Positions 1 through 8,678 of a stretch of 40,542 nt of DNA are shown one piece after another; position 1 is the stretch's first letter; every line of letters begins with the position of its first letter. The notes beneath the pieces were generated by a model. The model worked only from the letters and a program-made list of their open reading frames with translations, was not told the DNA's origin and searched no databases. Where the stretch lies: assembly GCA_902509965.1 (NCBI GenBank), contig CABWZP010000008.1:1-40542 (forward strand). The letters run 5' to 3'. The stretch is from an uncultured SAR86 cluster bacterium. Its GTDB lineage: Bacteria > Pseudomonadota > Gammaproteobacteria > Magnimaribacterales > D2472. Both the position numbers and the translations under genes were made by a program.

Positions 1-1187
1 GCAGGCACTAATGTAGCAAGGATGCTTAAAGCAAAAGATACTCCACAAATTAATAATATTTGGCCAACATCGATACTGTATGGAAAGTAATTAATAAAAT
101 ACTGATCAAGTAAATTCCGTTGAAGAATAGACTCAATAAAGGCTACAAGATTAGCTACGTTCCATGTACCAATTAATCCAAATGCAACTCCCAATATAAT
201 TCCAATAAAGCTTATTAGTGCACCTTGAAAGATGAATATAAGAACAAGTTGTTGATTAGAAGCACCTATAGTCTTTAGGATACCTATTTCTCTTTCTTTT
301 GATTTTACGGTCATTATAACAGTAGATAAAATGATAAAAGAGGCAACTATTACAATAAGAAATAAAAGTAGGCTTGTTATCAATTTCTCCATTTGAACAG
401 CTCTAAATAAAGTTCCATGTGTTCTTTTCCAGCTAGAGCCTACAAAATACTGTTTCTCACTTGATAGATTAAAAGAAAGTTCATTAGCGATTGCTTGAGC
501 TTCAAAAAGATCATTAACTTTTACTCTAATGCTTTGTGTTGCATCCTTTTTATTATCTATTATTTGAGCTAGTTGATGAGATGTAACAACTAAAGATTGG
601 TCTAATTCTGCTTTAAGTTCAAAAATTCCTGAAACAGTTAAATTAATTGAGCGAGGAAATGAACCTATTAATGTTGTTCTTATATTTGTTGTAGTTATTG
701 TTATTGAATCGCCTAATGAAACTCCAAGAAACGAGGCAAGCCAATTTCCAATAACAATATTATTTCCATCATTAACGCTAGCAAGTGATCCGGCAATTAT
801 AAACTTCGGCAATATAGACATATCCTCCTCTTTATATGAATCTATCCCAGTTAACATAATTCCTCTTGATTTTGTTCCATGTGATGCCAAAGCTTGAAGT
901 TGTATATATGGTGAAGCTTGAACAACCAATGGATTGTTTTCTAATTTATCAACTAGAGTTTCATAATCATTTATGGGTTTGTCTGAATGAATTAAAACGT
1001 GAGGTACAACTCCTAAAATTCTATCCTGCAATTCTTTTTCAAGACCATTCATTACAGATGTAACTATAATTAATGCGGAAACAGCGATAGCAAGAGCAGC
1101 AATTGCAATACCGGATGTTAAAGAAATTAGTCCGCCTTTCTTAGATCGAAAATACTTGTAACCCAGGCGTATGGGTAAACTAACCAT
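1..1187 (-). CDS. lolC: LolC/LolE-type lipoprotein-releasing ABC transporter permease (3' end cut by window edge)
   Basis: An open frame runs from the ATG at 1187 to the left edge without a stop (395 codons). The N-terminus (MVSLPIRLGYKYFRSKKGGL) leads into a first membrane segment. A periplasmic MacB/FtsX-type domain follows, then three C-terminal membrane segments. The stretch KEREIGILKTIGAS and the terminal ILATLVPA, just before the edge, are typical of LolC/LolE. The family is about 410 aa long, so only about 20 residues are missing. The known role is extracting outer-membrane lipoproteins from the inner membrane for LolA, together with the LolD ATPase. It is the last visible gene of the trpS-hemH run; 3 nt separate it from the ALDH stop. 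LolC and LolE cannot be told apart here, and lolD may lie just beyond the edge. Confidence 0.85.
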   Translation of the reverse strand, partial: MVSLPIRLGYKYFRSKKGGLISLTSGIAIAALAIAVSALIIVTSVMNGLEKELQDRILGVVPHVLIHSDKPINDYETLVDKLENNPLVVQASPYIQLQALASHGTKSRGIMLTGIDSYKEEDMSILPKFIIAGSLASVNDGNNIVIGNWLASFLGVSLGDSITITTTNIRTTLIGSFPRSINLTVSGIFELKAELDQSLVVTSHQLAQIIDNKKDATQSIRVKVNDLFEAQAIANELSFNLSSEKQYFVGSSWKRTHGTLFRAVQMEKLITSLLLFLIVIVASFIILSTVIMTVKSKEREIGILKTIGASNQQLVLIFIFQGALISFIGIILGVAFGLIGTWNVANLVAFIESILQRNLLDQYFINYFPYSIDVGQILLICGVSFALSILATLVP

Positions 1188-1190
1188 AAT

Positions 1191-2621
1191 TTATTTTAGT
1201 AATGACTTTAATACTTTTTCAATGCTTCCTTTGTAGGGAGGTCTTATAGTTTCGAATAATTTATCAAATTTAAAACCAATATCTTTAAAAACAGCCCTTT
1301 GATTAGAGAAATTTTTAAACCCATCATAAGAGTGATATCTTCCGATACCTGAAGGCCCTACTCCACCAAAAGGAAGATCTTTCTGTTGGATATGGCCGAC
1401 CACATTATTGATAGTAACGCCACCTGAAGATGTGTTATTTAAAATATTAGCTTGTTCATCTTTATTGGAACCGAAGTAATATAAACCTAGAGGTCTATCC
1501 TTGGAATTAATAAGATCTAATGCTTCATTAATATTTTCATAGGTAACTACAGGCAGAACTGGTCCAAATATCTCTTCATGCATAACATTCATATCTTCAG
1601 TGGTATTGGTAATTATTGTTGGAGGAATTTTATAAAACTCTTGTTGACCGAAATCTTCATTTGATGGATTTATCTGATTAATATGAGCACCTTTTTCTTT
1701 TGCATCAGTAACAAGTGAATTGATTCTATCGTAATGTCTTTCATTAATTATAGAAGTGTAGTCTTCGTTATCCTTAATTGAAGGATAGAATTCCTTTACG
1801 GTATTTTCTACTTCAGATATGAATTCATCTTTTTTATCTTTATGAACCAAGACATAATCTGGAGCTAGGCATATCTGGCCTGCATTCATAGTCTTTCCAA
1901 ACATTATTCTTTTTGCAGACACCTTCATGTCAGCACTATTTCCAATAACAACTGGAGATTTACCTCCCAGCTCAAGCGTAACTGGAACTAAGTTTTGAGC
2001 AGCAGATTGCATGACATGTTTAGCAACCTCTCCACTCCCTGTATATAACAAATGATCAAAGTGTAATTTAGTGAATGATGATCCAACCTCAGGCCCACCT
2101 AAAAATGTTGCAAACTCTGTTTCATCAAAAGCTTTATCGCATAAATCTTTCATTAAGGCTGCTGAAATAGGAGATAATTCGCTAGGCTTATGCATTACCT
2201 GATTCCCTGCAGCAAAGATGGATGCGAGAGGCCCAAAACCAAGATTAATTGGAAAGTTCCATGGAGAGATCATTCCTACGGTTCCAAGAGGCTCATAACT
2301 TACATAAGACTTAGCTCCAAATAGTCCCATCGGAAAGTTAGAATATCTTTTATCAACCTTAGTCCATTTTTTAATATTTTTAATTGCATTATCTATCTCA
2401 GGAACAATTGTATAAGCATCTGTCATTAATGAAGCATTTTTAGATCTATTACCAAAATCAGAATTTAAAGCTTCAACAAAGTCATATCTATTATCCATGA
2501 TTAAAGCTTTTAATCTATTAAGTCTATCTATTCTAAGTTCAATAGAGGGAGCTCCCTCTTCTATAAAATGTTTTTTCTGGGCACTTAAAATGCCATTCAT
2601 TGATTCGTATGTATTTTCCAT
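1191..2621 (-). CDS. NAD(P)-dependent aldehyde dehydrogenase, coniferyl-aldehyde dehydrogenase-like
   Basis: This 476-aa protein is a full-length member of the aldehyde dehydrogenase superfamily, which oxidises aldehydes to acids with NAD(P). Visible landmarks are Asn122 in SPWNFP (oxyanion stabilisation), Glu217 in TLELGG (general base) and Cys251 in NAGQICLAP (nucleophile). The cofactor-binding TGS motif is near 194-196, and IFGPVLPV and FGGVGPSGIGRYH lie in the C-terminal half. The short length and the LAPDYVLV context after the cysteine match the coniferyl-aldehyde or long-chain type ALDHs more than the 500-aa betaine-aldehyde type. The ATG has AGGA about 9 nt upstream. It follows the DECR-like SDR by 14 nt, so the two are probably co-transcribed. 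The true substrate is unknown; a fatty or aromatic aldehyde is plausible. Confidence 0.9.
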   Translation of the reverse strand: MENTYESMNGILSAQKKHFIEEGAPSIELRIDRLNRLKALIMDNRYDFVEALNSDFGNRSKNASLMTDAYTIVPEIDNAIKNIKKWTKVDKRYSNFPMGLFGAKSYVSYEPLGTVGMISPWNFPINLGFGPLASIFAAGNQVMHKPSELSPISAALMKDLCDKAFDETEFATFLGGPEVGSSFTKLHFDHLLYTGSGEVAKHVMQSAAQNLVPVTLELGGKSPVVIGNSADMKVSAKRIMFGKTMNAGQICLAPDYVLVHKDKKDEFISEVENTVKEFYPSIKDNEDYTSIINERHYDRINSLVTDAKEKGAHINQINPSNEDFGQQEFYKIPPTIITNTTEDMNVMHEEIFGPVLPVVTYENINEALDLINSKDRPLGLYYFGSNKDEQANILNNTSSGGVTINNVVGHIQQKDLPFGGVGPSGIGRYHSYDGFKNFSNQRAVFKDIGFKFDKLFETIRPPYKGSIEKVLKSLLK

Positions 2622-2635
2622 AATATATCCTGCTT

Positions 2636-3502
2636 TTATCTGTCAGCTTTATCTTTGTTATTACTCGACCTTATCATGTTTCTCATTTGTTCCCAATCAT
2701 CCTCAGATAATTTTGAGAGGTTAGAAAAGGTACCACCACCAGTTAGATACTGAGCTCCATCGATTGCTATAGTTTGTCCAGTTAAGTATTCACATCCATC
2801 AGCCATCAAGAAAGTTGCTAGATTCTGTAACTCACTCATTTCTCCGACTCTTCCCATTGGATGATCTCCCATTACACTTCCATCATCTCCATTAGGATTT
2901 AGTCTCTCCCAAGCTCCTTTTGTAGGAAATGGTCCAGGTGCGATAGCATTAACCTTAATTCCATATTGGCCCCATTCAGCAGCTAAAGATTGAGTCATTG
3001 CATGAAGACCTGTTTTAGACATTGCCGAAGGAACAACAAAAGGTGATCCAGTCCATACCCATGTAGCCAAAATAGAAACTATTGAACCTTTATAATCTGC
3101 TTCAATCCATCTTTTTCCTACTGCATGTGTAACGTAGAAAGTTCCATGAAATACAATATTAGCGATTGCATCAAAGCCTTTTGGTGATAAATCTTTAGTT
3201 GGCGATATAAAGTTGCCAGCTGCATTATTAACCAAGCCATCTAAAGGACCGGAATCAAAAATAGTTTGTATGTAACTATCCACATCTTTAGAGTCTCTAA
3301 TATCTAAGGTTGAAAAATGTACCTTGGCGCCATATTCCTCTTTAAGTTCGTTAGCAGTTTTTTCAAGAACATTCTCTCTTCTTCCACATATAAATATCTC
3401 TGCACCATGCTTTGCAAAGTGTGTTGCCATTTCTTTTCCAAGTCCGGTGCCGCCGCCCGTTACAAGAATTCTTTTATCTTTTAATAGGTCATCTTTAAAC
3501 AT
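2636..3502 (-). CDS. SDR oxidoreductase of the 2,4-dienoyl-CoA reductase (DECR) type
   Basis: This 288-aa classical-fold SDR has the NADP-binding GGGTGLG at 16-22 and NNAAGNF at 92-98. It also has the stretch SPFVVPSAMSKTG and the PGP loop APGPFPTKGAWERL. Together these are the signature of mitochondrial/peroxisomal and bacterial 2,4-dienoyl-CoA reductases, which reduce unsaturated fatty acyl-CoAs before beta-oxidation. The catalytic Lys163 is present. At the position of the catalytic Tyr of human DECR1 (recalled alignment TIYAETGS) this protein has Trp148 (ATWVWTGS), so catalysis may differ. The ATG has GAGG 8 nt upstream and overlaps the hemH stop by 8 nt (ATGTTTAA). The family call is firm; activity and substrate are inferred. 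Confidence 0.85.
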   Translation of the reverse strand: MFKDDLLKDKRILVTGGGTGLGKEMATHFAKHGAEIFICGRRENVLEKTANELKEEYGAKVHFSTLDIRDSKDVDSYIQTIFDSGPLDGLVNNAAGNFISPTKDLSPKGFDAIANIVFHGTFYVTHAVGKRWIEADYKGSIVSILATWVWTGSPFVVPSAMSKTGLHAMTQSLAAEWGQYGIKVNAIAPGPFPTKGAWERLNPNGDDGSVMGDHPMGRVGEMSELQNLATFLMADGCEYLTGQTIAIDGAQYLTGGGTFSNLSKLSEDDWEQMRNMIRSSNNKDKADR

Positions 3503-4517
3503 TTTTATCCTCTTTATTTATAATTTTAATAATAGCATTTGCCCATTTATCTGAATAATTTAATGATGGAACAAAGTCTAGCTTTTCACCACCAGCATCT
3601 ATGAAAAGTTCTTTATACTCATCTCCTATCTCAATAATTGTCTCAAGGCAATCTGCTGTAAAAGCTGGTGAGAAAACAAGAACATTTTTAGAACCATTTT
3701 TAGCTAAATCCTCCAAGACTTCATCACTGAAGGGCTCAAGCCAGTTCTTGGTAAGACGAGATTGGTATGAAACAATATAATCAGATGATTTAATATTTAG
3801 CGCATCTGCTAGTAATTTTGTAGTTTCATAGGTTGTTGCTTTGTAACAAAACTTATTTTCTTTTGTAATTCCTGATTCGCAATCATTGTCTGAACACAAA
3901 GAATCTGAATAAATTTTATTTACGTGACTTAGGGGTAAGCCATGATAGCTAAAAACAATCTTGTCATAATTCTGAATGTCGAAATGGTTAGCTTGATCTA
4001 TCCAAGCCTCAAGAAAATATTCATCGTCATAAAATTGATTAATAAATTTAATTTCAGGAATTGACCATCTTTTATCTAACACTCGGGATATTTCTGCATA
4101 AACCGAACCAGTTGTAGATGCAGCATAGTGAGGGAATAAAGGTAGAATTATTAACTCATCAGGATTACTTTCAAGTAGCTTGTTTAAATTATCTTCTATC
4201 GAAGGCTTTTGATACCTCATTGCATAAGCAACATCATAGTGCGGAAGTAGGTCTCTTATTTTTTCAGTTAATTTATGAGTATTATGAAGTAATGGCGAAC
4301 CAGTATTTGGATTCCATAGTTTTTTATATATCTTTGATGATGAGAAAGATCTTAGAGGACAGATTATAAAATTTACAAGAATAAACCTAAGTATGAATGG
4401 ATAATCAAGGACTCTTTTATCCATTAAAAATTGATTTAAGAATTTATAAACACTCCAGTAAGAAGGTGTATCTGGTGTTCCTAAATTAACTAATAATAAT
4501 GCTTTGGTTTTAATCAA
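3495..4517 (-). CDS. hemH: Ferrochelatase (protoheme ferro-lyase)
   Basis: This 340-aa ferrochelatase inserts Fe2+ into protoporphyrin IX, the last step of protoheme synthesis, in the cytoplasm. The sequence shows the N-terminal LLLVNLGTPDTP, the catalytic His192 in FSYHGLP and Glu292 in CLETIIEI. YQSRLTKNWLEP is also typical of the family. The start is a TTG at 4517 (TTG ATT AAA), supported by AAGGA 8 nt upstream and by homology right at the N-terminus; no upstream ATG fits. It overlaps the MFS stop by 8 nt (TTGATTAA). Cysteines 208, 213, 224 and 290 lie in or near the region where some bacterial ferrochelatases hold a [2Fe-2S] cluster; cluster binding here is only a possibility. Confidence 0.96.
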   Translation of the reverse strand: MIKTKALLLVNLGTPDTPSYWSVYKFLNQFLMDKRVLDYPFILRFILVNFIICPLRSFSSSKIYKKLWNPNTGSPLLHNTHKLTEKIRDLLPHYDVAYAMRYQKPSIEDNLNKLLESNPDELIILPLFPHYAASTTGSVYAEISRVLDKRWSIPEIKFINQFYDDEYFLEAWIDQANHFDIQNYDKIVFSYHGLPLSHVNKIYSDSLCSDNDCESGITKENKFCYKATTYETTKLLADALNIKSSDYIVSYQSRLTKNWLEPFSDEVLEDLAKNGSKNVLVFSPAFTADCLETIIEIGDEYKELFIDAGGEKLDFVPSLNYSDKWANAIIKIINKEDKNV

Positions 4518-5694
4518 TTAAATTTTCCTTAAAGATTGGATGAACTATTATAAAGAAAATGATAAGAATACATAATCCTGAACTAAAAACATACAAAAGA
4601 TTGGGTTGTATAGCATAAATTGGCATTGCTACGACAGGTACCATCATATGACCTATTGGCATAACTGATCCTAGATATCCAGCTGCTGAGCCTTGGTTTT
4701 CTGGTAAATGACTTAGTGATAAACTTGATGCTGTTGCAGGTCGCATCATGCCAACACCAAAGCCGTTAAATATTAAAGTTAAGTAATATATGGCAATTGT
4801 ATCTGAATAACTCATGGCATAATAAGATAAAGCCATTAATAAACCACCGCATATCAGCAATTTATAATTATTTAATGCAACCAAATCAGTAAATAGATAT
4901 TGGCTGACAATAGCTGAAATTGATATAAGAGCGAAAGAGACGCTTATAAGAATAGCAAGATCATCCAGACTTCCAAATGTATCAGTTACAAAAAAACCAA
5001 TAGACTGAAGAAGAGAAGCTTGACATAAACTTGTCAATGCAGCTAAAAATAAAAAAGGCCAAACATTATTAGAGGAGTATGAAATTTTAGATATTTCAGG
5101 ATCTCTAGGTTTAATTTCATGCTGCTCAAGATTAAAGAATATTCCTATGGAGCCTATTAAGGCTAATGCACTAAATAGATAAAATGGAGTTTCTTTTGTA
5201 ACTAAGAATAAAATTCCTCCAAGAAGCGGCCCCATTACTGTTCCCGCAAGAAAGCTTGATTCCATTCTTGCAAATTCTAATGTTCTTTCTTCTCTTGAGC
5301 TTGTATCAGCAACATAAGCAAAAGAAGCTGGTCTAGTTGCTGATCCAATAATTCCATTTATGAGGCGGCCTAAGATCAATAAAGGAAATAAATAAATTAC
5401 GTCTAGCACATTCCTTTCAACTAAAAATAAGGGAGTAATAAGTGCAACCATAGATACTGCATAACCTACAAGACCTAGTATTGCTATATTCCTCCTTCCA
5501 TATCTATCACTAGCCCTCCCCCAGCCTGCACTTGTCATAGCCCATGCTACTGCAGAAATTGCAAAAATTATTGAAGTTTGCACTTCAGAAAGTCCAAGGT
5601 CTCTAGCTAGAGGAGGAACTAAAACAAATACAAATGATTGACCTAAGCCAACTGTAAAAAGTCCAAATTTTAACCAAAAACCACCACTATTCAT
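4510..5694 (-). CDS. MFS transporter (drug/metabolite exporter type)
   Basis: This is a 12-TM major facilitator protein of about 394 aa. Motif A of the DHA (drug:H+ antiporter) type is visible after TM2 (GWGRASDRYGRRN), and a TM5-like region reads LAGTVMGPLLGGILF, close to motif C (G-P-G-G). The frame can be read from an upstream TTG at 5712, but the ATG at 5694 is preferred. That ATG has GGAG 8 nt upstream and overlaps the stop of the upstream gene by 8 nt (ATGAATAG), the same geometry as at the neighbouring junctions. It sits between an unknown protein and hemH in the trpS run. Export of a small molecule is likely; the substrate is not predictable. Confidence 0.88.
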   Translation of the reverse strand: MNSGGFWLKFGLFTVGLGQSFVFVLVPPLARDLGLSEVQTSIIFAISAVAWAMTSAGWGRASDRYGRRNIAILGLVGYAVSMVALITPLFLVERNVLDVIYLFPLLILGRLINGIIGSATRPASFAYVADTSSREERTLEFARMESSFLAGTVMGPLLGGILFLVTKETPFYLFSALALIGSIGIFFNLEQHEIKPRDPEISKISYSSNNVWPFLFLAALTSLCQASLLQSIGFFVTDTFGSLDDLAILISVSFALISISAIVSQYLFTDLVALNNYKLLICGGLLMALSYYAMSYSDTIAIYYLTLIFNGFGVGMMRPATASSLSLSHLPENQGSAAGYLGSVMPIGHMMVPVVAMPIYAIQPNLLYVFSSGLCILIIFFIIVHPIFKENLID

Positions 5695-6226
5695 AAACCA
5701 GACTCCACACAAATACCTTGTTTGGAGTAATTACAAAATATTCGTAATATTCTATAAATGCATGACTCCACTCATGATCATAAGGTTGAGCAGGTTTGTT
5801 AAAAGAAGAGTTGAGCATATAAATATCTGATGCACTATTACTTAAATCTTTGGCTCTATGTAATAAAATAGAAACCTTACTAGTATCTATTGGTGGTTGT
5901 AACCAATGCTCTTTTTCTAGAATGCTATTAAGTGAAGAGTAAAAAAACTCTGAATCGATTAAGTCATAAGCTTTATCATTTACATTATCGATACTATAGG
6001 GCCCATGTGATCCTATTAATGAAAAAGAATTATGATTTAGATGAATAAAGTTATACTCATTAAAGGATGTAATTTCTGAAAATAAATTTTTCCAAGAGAT
6101 ATTTTGATCTCCTTTTATATTCCATTGCAATGAGGTAAAGGTCGCGTGATTACTTAATCGAACTTTTATGCTTTGTATATTATCAAGATTGGGTCTTAAT
6201 AATTTGATAGGAATAATTTTAGTCAA
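5687..6226 (-). CDS. Hypothetical protein, unrecognised, in the trpS-hemH run
   Basis: I do not recognise this protein. The frame opens at a TTG at 6277, inside trpS, but a TTG at 6226 is the better start: it overlaps the trpS stop by 8 nt (TTGACTAA), as at the next three junctions. That gives about 178 aa. The protein is soluble-looking, with no signal peptide or membrane segment, and rich in Asn, Ser and aromatics. Features that can be seen are SWKNLF, LIGSHGPYSID, KVSILLHRAKDLS and a C-terminal EWSHAFIEYYEYFVITPNKV. Its tight coupling to trpS and the MFS gene indicates a real expressed gene. A lineage-specific housekeeping accessory is a guess only. Confidence 0.7.
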   Translation of the reverse strand: MTKIIPIKLLRPNLDNIQSIKVRLSNHATFTSLQWNIKGDQNISWKNLFSEITSFNEYNFIHLNHNSFSLIGSHGPYSIDNVNDKAYDLIDSEFFYSSLNSILEKEHWLQPPIDTSKVSILLHRAKDLSNSASDIYMLNSSFNKPAQPYDHEWSHAFIEYYEYFVITPNKVFVWSLVYE

Positions 6227-7211
6227 TCTTAGAGATGCCAACAAGCTCCCTGATTTCGCCAAGCATGTCAGCTGCAAGAGGTCTTACCTTTGCAGCTCCA
6301 GCATCAAGCAAATCATTAACAAGATTTTTATCTTGCTGTAATTTATTAAACGTTTCTCGAATCGGACTTAATTCTTTATTAATACTTTCAAAAAGTTTAT
6401 TTTTAGCATCACCCCATGAAATCCCGTCAGCATATTCACTTGCAAAATTAGCTTGCTCTGGAGATGTTGAAAAATGACGATATAAATTAAAAACATTGCA
6501 CCCTTCTACATCTTTTGGCTCACCTGGCTCTAAAGAGTTAGTAACAATTTTAGCTATGGATTTTTTTAAAGTTCTTTCATCAGATAGTAATGGAATAATA
6601 TTATTATAAGATTTACTCATCTTTCTACCGTCCAAACCTAACACCACTTTTCCATCATCTTGAATTATTGCCTCGGGAATATTAAAGGTTTTTTTGTAAA
6701 GGTAATTAAATCTATTTGCTATATCTCTTGTCATTTCTAGATGCTGCAATTGATCTGGACCAACTGGAACATGAGTTGAATTAAAAATTAGAATATCAGT
6801 AGCCATTAAAATAGGATATGAAAATAAGCCCATATTAATTCCTTTATCTTCGTCGGTTTTATTTTCTGCACTTGCAGCTTTGTATGCATGCGCTCGATTC
6901 ATTAAACCCTTTGCGGTAATGCACGTTAATATCCAGTTAAGTTCTGTAATTTCTTTTATATCTGATTGTCTATAAAAAAAAGATGTATTTGTATCGAGTC
7001 CAGATGATAACCAAGCTAAAGCTATATCATTCACTGAAGCTCTTATGCTTTTGGAATCATTTGTTTTAATAAGGGCATGATAATCAGCTAAAAAGAAAAA
7101 AGACTCAGAACTTTCATTAGCTAGATTTAAGCTGGGTTTTATTGCTCCTAAATAATTTCCTATATGAGGAGTACCAGTTGTCGTAATTCCTGTTAGAATT
7201 CGTTTTTTCAT
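6219..7211 (-). CDS. trpS: Tryptophan--tRNA ligase
   Basis: This 330-aa class Ic aminoacyl-tRNA synthetase charges tRNA-Trp with tryptophan using ATP. The HIGH-type motif is PHIGN at 15-19 and the KMSKS loop is GRKMSKS at 195-201. The bacterial tryptophan-pocket region GLFSYPILMATDIL and PVGPDQLQHLEMTRDIA are present. Length and the N-terminal KRILTGITTTGTPHIGNYLGA match bacterial TrpRS. It appears to lead the minus-strand run ending in the LolC/E gene. Only 30 nt separate its ATG from the divergent GTG of the DUF349 gene, so promoters probably extend into coding sequence. Confidence 0.97.
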   Translation of the reverse strand: MKKRILTGITTTGTPHIGNYLGAIKPSLNLANESSESFFFLADYHALIKTNDSKSIRASVNDIALAWLSSGLDTNTSFFYRQSDIKEITELNWILTCITAKGLMNRAHAYKAASAENKTDEDKGINMGLFSYPILMATDILIFNSTHVPVGPDQLQHLEMTRDIANRFNYLYKKTFNIPEAIIQDDGKVVLGLDGRKMSKSYNNIIPLLSDERTLKKSIAKIVTNSLEPGEPKDVEGCNVFNLYRHFSTSPEQANFASEYADGISWGDAKNKLFESINKELSPIRETFNKLQQDKNLVNDLLDAGAAKVRPLAADMLGEIRELVGISKID

Positions 7212-7241
7212 TATTTAATTATAAACTTCATAAGGGTTAAT

Positions 7242-8678
7242 GTGGAAACTAGTAAAGATTTATTTAAAAGTTTAGATCAAGCAGAAAAACTTTTTGCTGA
7301 TGGTGCTATTAAAAAAGCTCAAAAGATTGTGAGGGATGTAAATAATCAGATTAAAAAATCTGGAAAAATTCCTAACAAGTTACGTCATAAGTTCAATGCT
7401 GCTCTTGCTCAATCAAGATATTATGACGATGTTTCATCCTTTGCTGCTAACCCTAAAAGAAATGAGCTAATTGATGCTATAAAAAATGTTGTTGAGAATC
7501 CTTCAGACACTCCAAAAAAACAAGCAAATATTATTCATGAATTGCAGACTAAATGGCAACTCTTAGATCTATCAAGTAGACCTGCTGGAAGAGAGCAATG
7601 GCAAACTTTTAATGAATTAACAAATAAAGCATGGGAGCCGTGTAAAGAATTTTTTGATGAACTTAAAGAGAAAAAAATTCAAAATGCAGTTCAAAGAAGA
7701 ATATTGATTACTAAGATGAATAAGTATGTTGAAGATAATTCTGTTAAATGGCCTGAAGCTAGAAGTTTAATTAATTTTATTAATTCTATTTTTAATGAAT
7801 GGAAGGAGTATGCTCCTGTATTAGATAAAGATCTTAAAAAATTAAGGGATGAATATTACGATGCTAAAAAACCAATTTCTAAAGAAATTGAGCGACAAGA
7901 AAATATAGTTATTAAAGCTAAAGAATCATTAATTTCAAAAGTTGATCTGATTAACGATGATGATAATGATGCTTGTATAAAGAAATTTAATGATCTTAAG
8001 CAGCAATGGAAATTAGCTGGTTCGGCGGGCAGGAAAAATGATAATAAGCTATGGGATAAATTCAATAAATCTGCTGATAGATTCTTTAATGCAAAAAAAG
8101 AAGATGTAGAAAAAGACTTGGAATCCTTGAAATTATTAACTGCAGATTTAAAGAATAAAACAAAAAATCCTTCTGAGTTACGATCTGAGGCGGCTCTGCT
8201 TATTAATCTTAATAAGACTAAGGAAATGCAAGTTTTTATGAAAAATGTAAAAACTTATCAAGATAATATTGCTCAAGAAGTAAGCATTGCAAAAGTGGAA
8301 TCTTATAAAAATTTATACGAAATTTTACTTGATAAAAAAACTTCAGAAGATAAAAGTATTCCAAAATCTATTCTCAAAGCTATTCAAACTTCTGAAAATA
8401 AGCTTGATAAAGATAAGCTTACTTATTCATGTATCAAACTTGAAGTAATGGCAGACATTGAATCCTTGAAAAAAGATTCAAAATTAAGGCAAACCATTCA
8501 ATTTGAGATGCTAGCAGATAAGTTTAATAAAGGTGTTAATAACAAGAAAATATTAATTGAGAAGCTCTTGGTAGATTTTTATTCCAATCTGCCTGCGAAA
8601 GATGCTGGTACTGATGAAAAAAAACTTTGGTCTAGGATAAGTAAAGCTTTAGATAACTTATCTAATGATTTGCCCTGA
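7242..8678 (+). CDS. DUF349 domain protein
   Basis: This 478-aa, strongly charged, alpha-helical soluble protein has at least two DUF349 modules. One is at about 101-145 (LQTKWQLL ... EQWQTFNELTNKAWEPCKEFF) and a clear copy is at about 252-287 (LKQQWKLAG ... LWDKFNKSADRFF). A partial one around 186-215 (EWKEY ... LRDEYYDAKKPI) may be a third. DUF349 proteins have no settled biochemical function. The start is GTG at 7242 with AAGGG 5 nt upstream; the overlapping ATG at 7240 is out of frame. It is transcribed alone, divergent from trpS and converging on the MATE gene with a 17-nt overlap at the 3' ends. Confidence 0.85.
   Translation: METSKDLFKSLDQAEKLFADGAIKKAQKIVRDVNNQIKKSGKIPNKLRHKFNAALAQSRYYDDVSSFAANPKRNELIDAIKNVVENPSDTPKKQANIIHELQTKWQLLDLSSRPAGREQWQTFNELTNKAWEPCKEFFDELKEKKIQNAVQRRILITKMNKYVEDNSVKWPEARSLINFINSIFNEWKEYAPVLDKDLKKLRDEYYDAKKPISKEIERQENIVIKAKESLISKVDLINDDDNDACIKKFNDLKQQWKLAGSAGRKNDNKLWDKFNKSADRFFNAKKEDVEKDLESLKLLTADLKNKTKNPSELRSEAALLINLNKTKEMQVFMKNVKTYQDNIAQEVSIAKVESYKNLYEILLDKKTSEDKSIPKSILKAIQTSENKLDKDKLTYSCIKLEVMADIESLKKDSKLRQTIQFEMLADKFNKGVNNKKILIEKLLVDFYSNLPAKDAGTDEKKLWSRISKALDNLSNDLP

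Noticed and set aside
866-1063. 65-aa frame on the plus strand
   Set aside because: It lies wholly inside the LolC/E permease gene on the other strand, which has strong family motifs.
5695-5712. TTG at 5712 as start of the MFS gene
   Set aside because: The ATG at 5694 has a better-placed GGAG and the same 8-nt overlap as the neighbouring genes.
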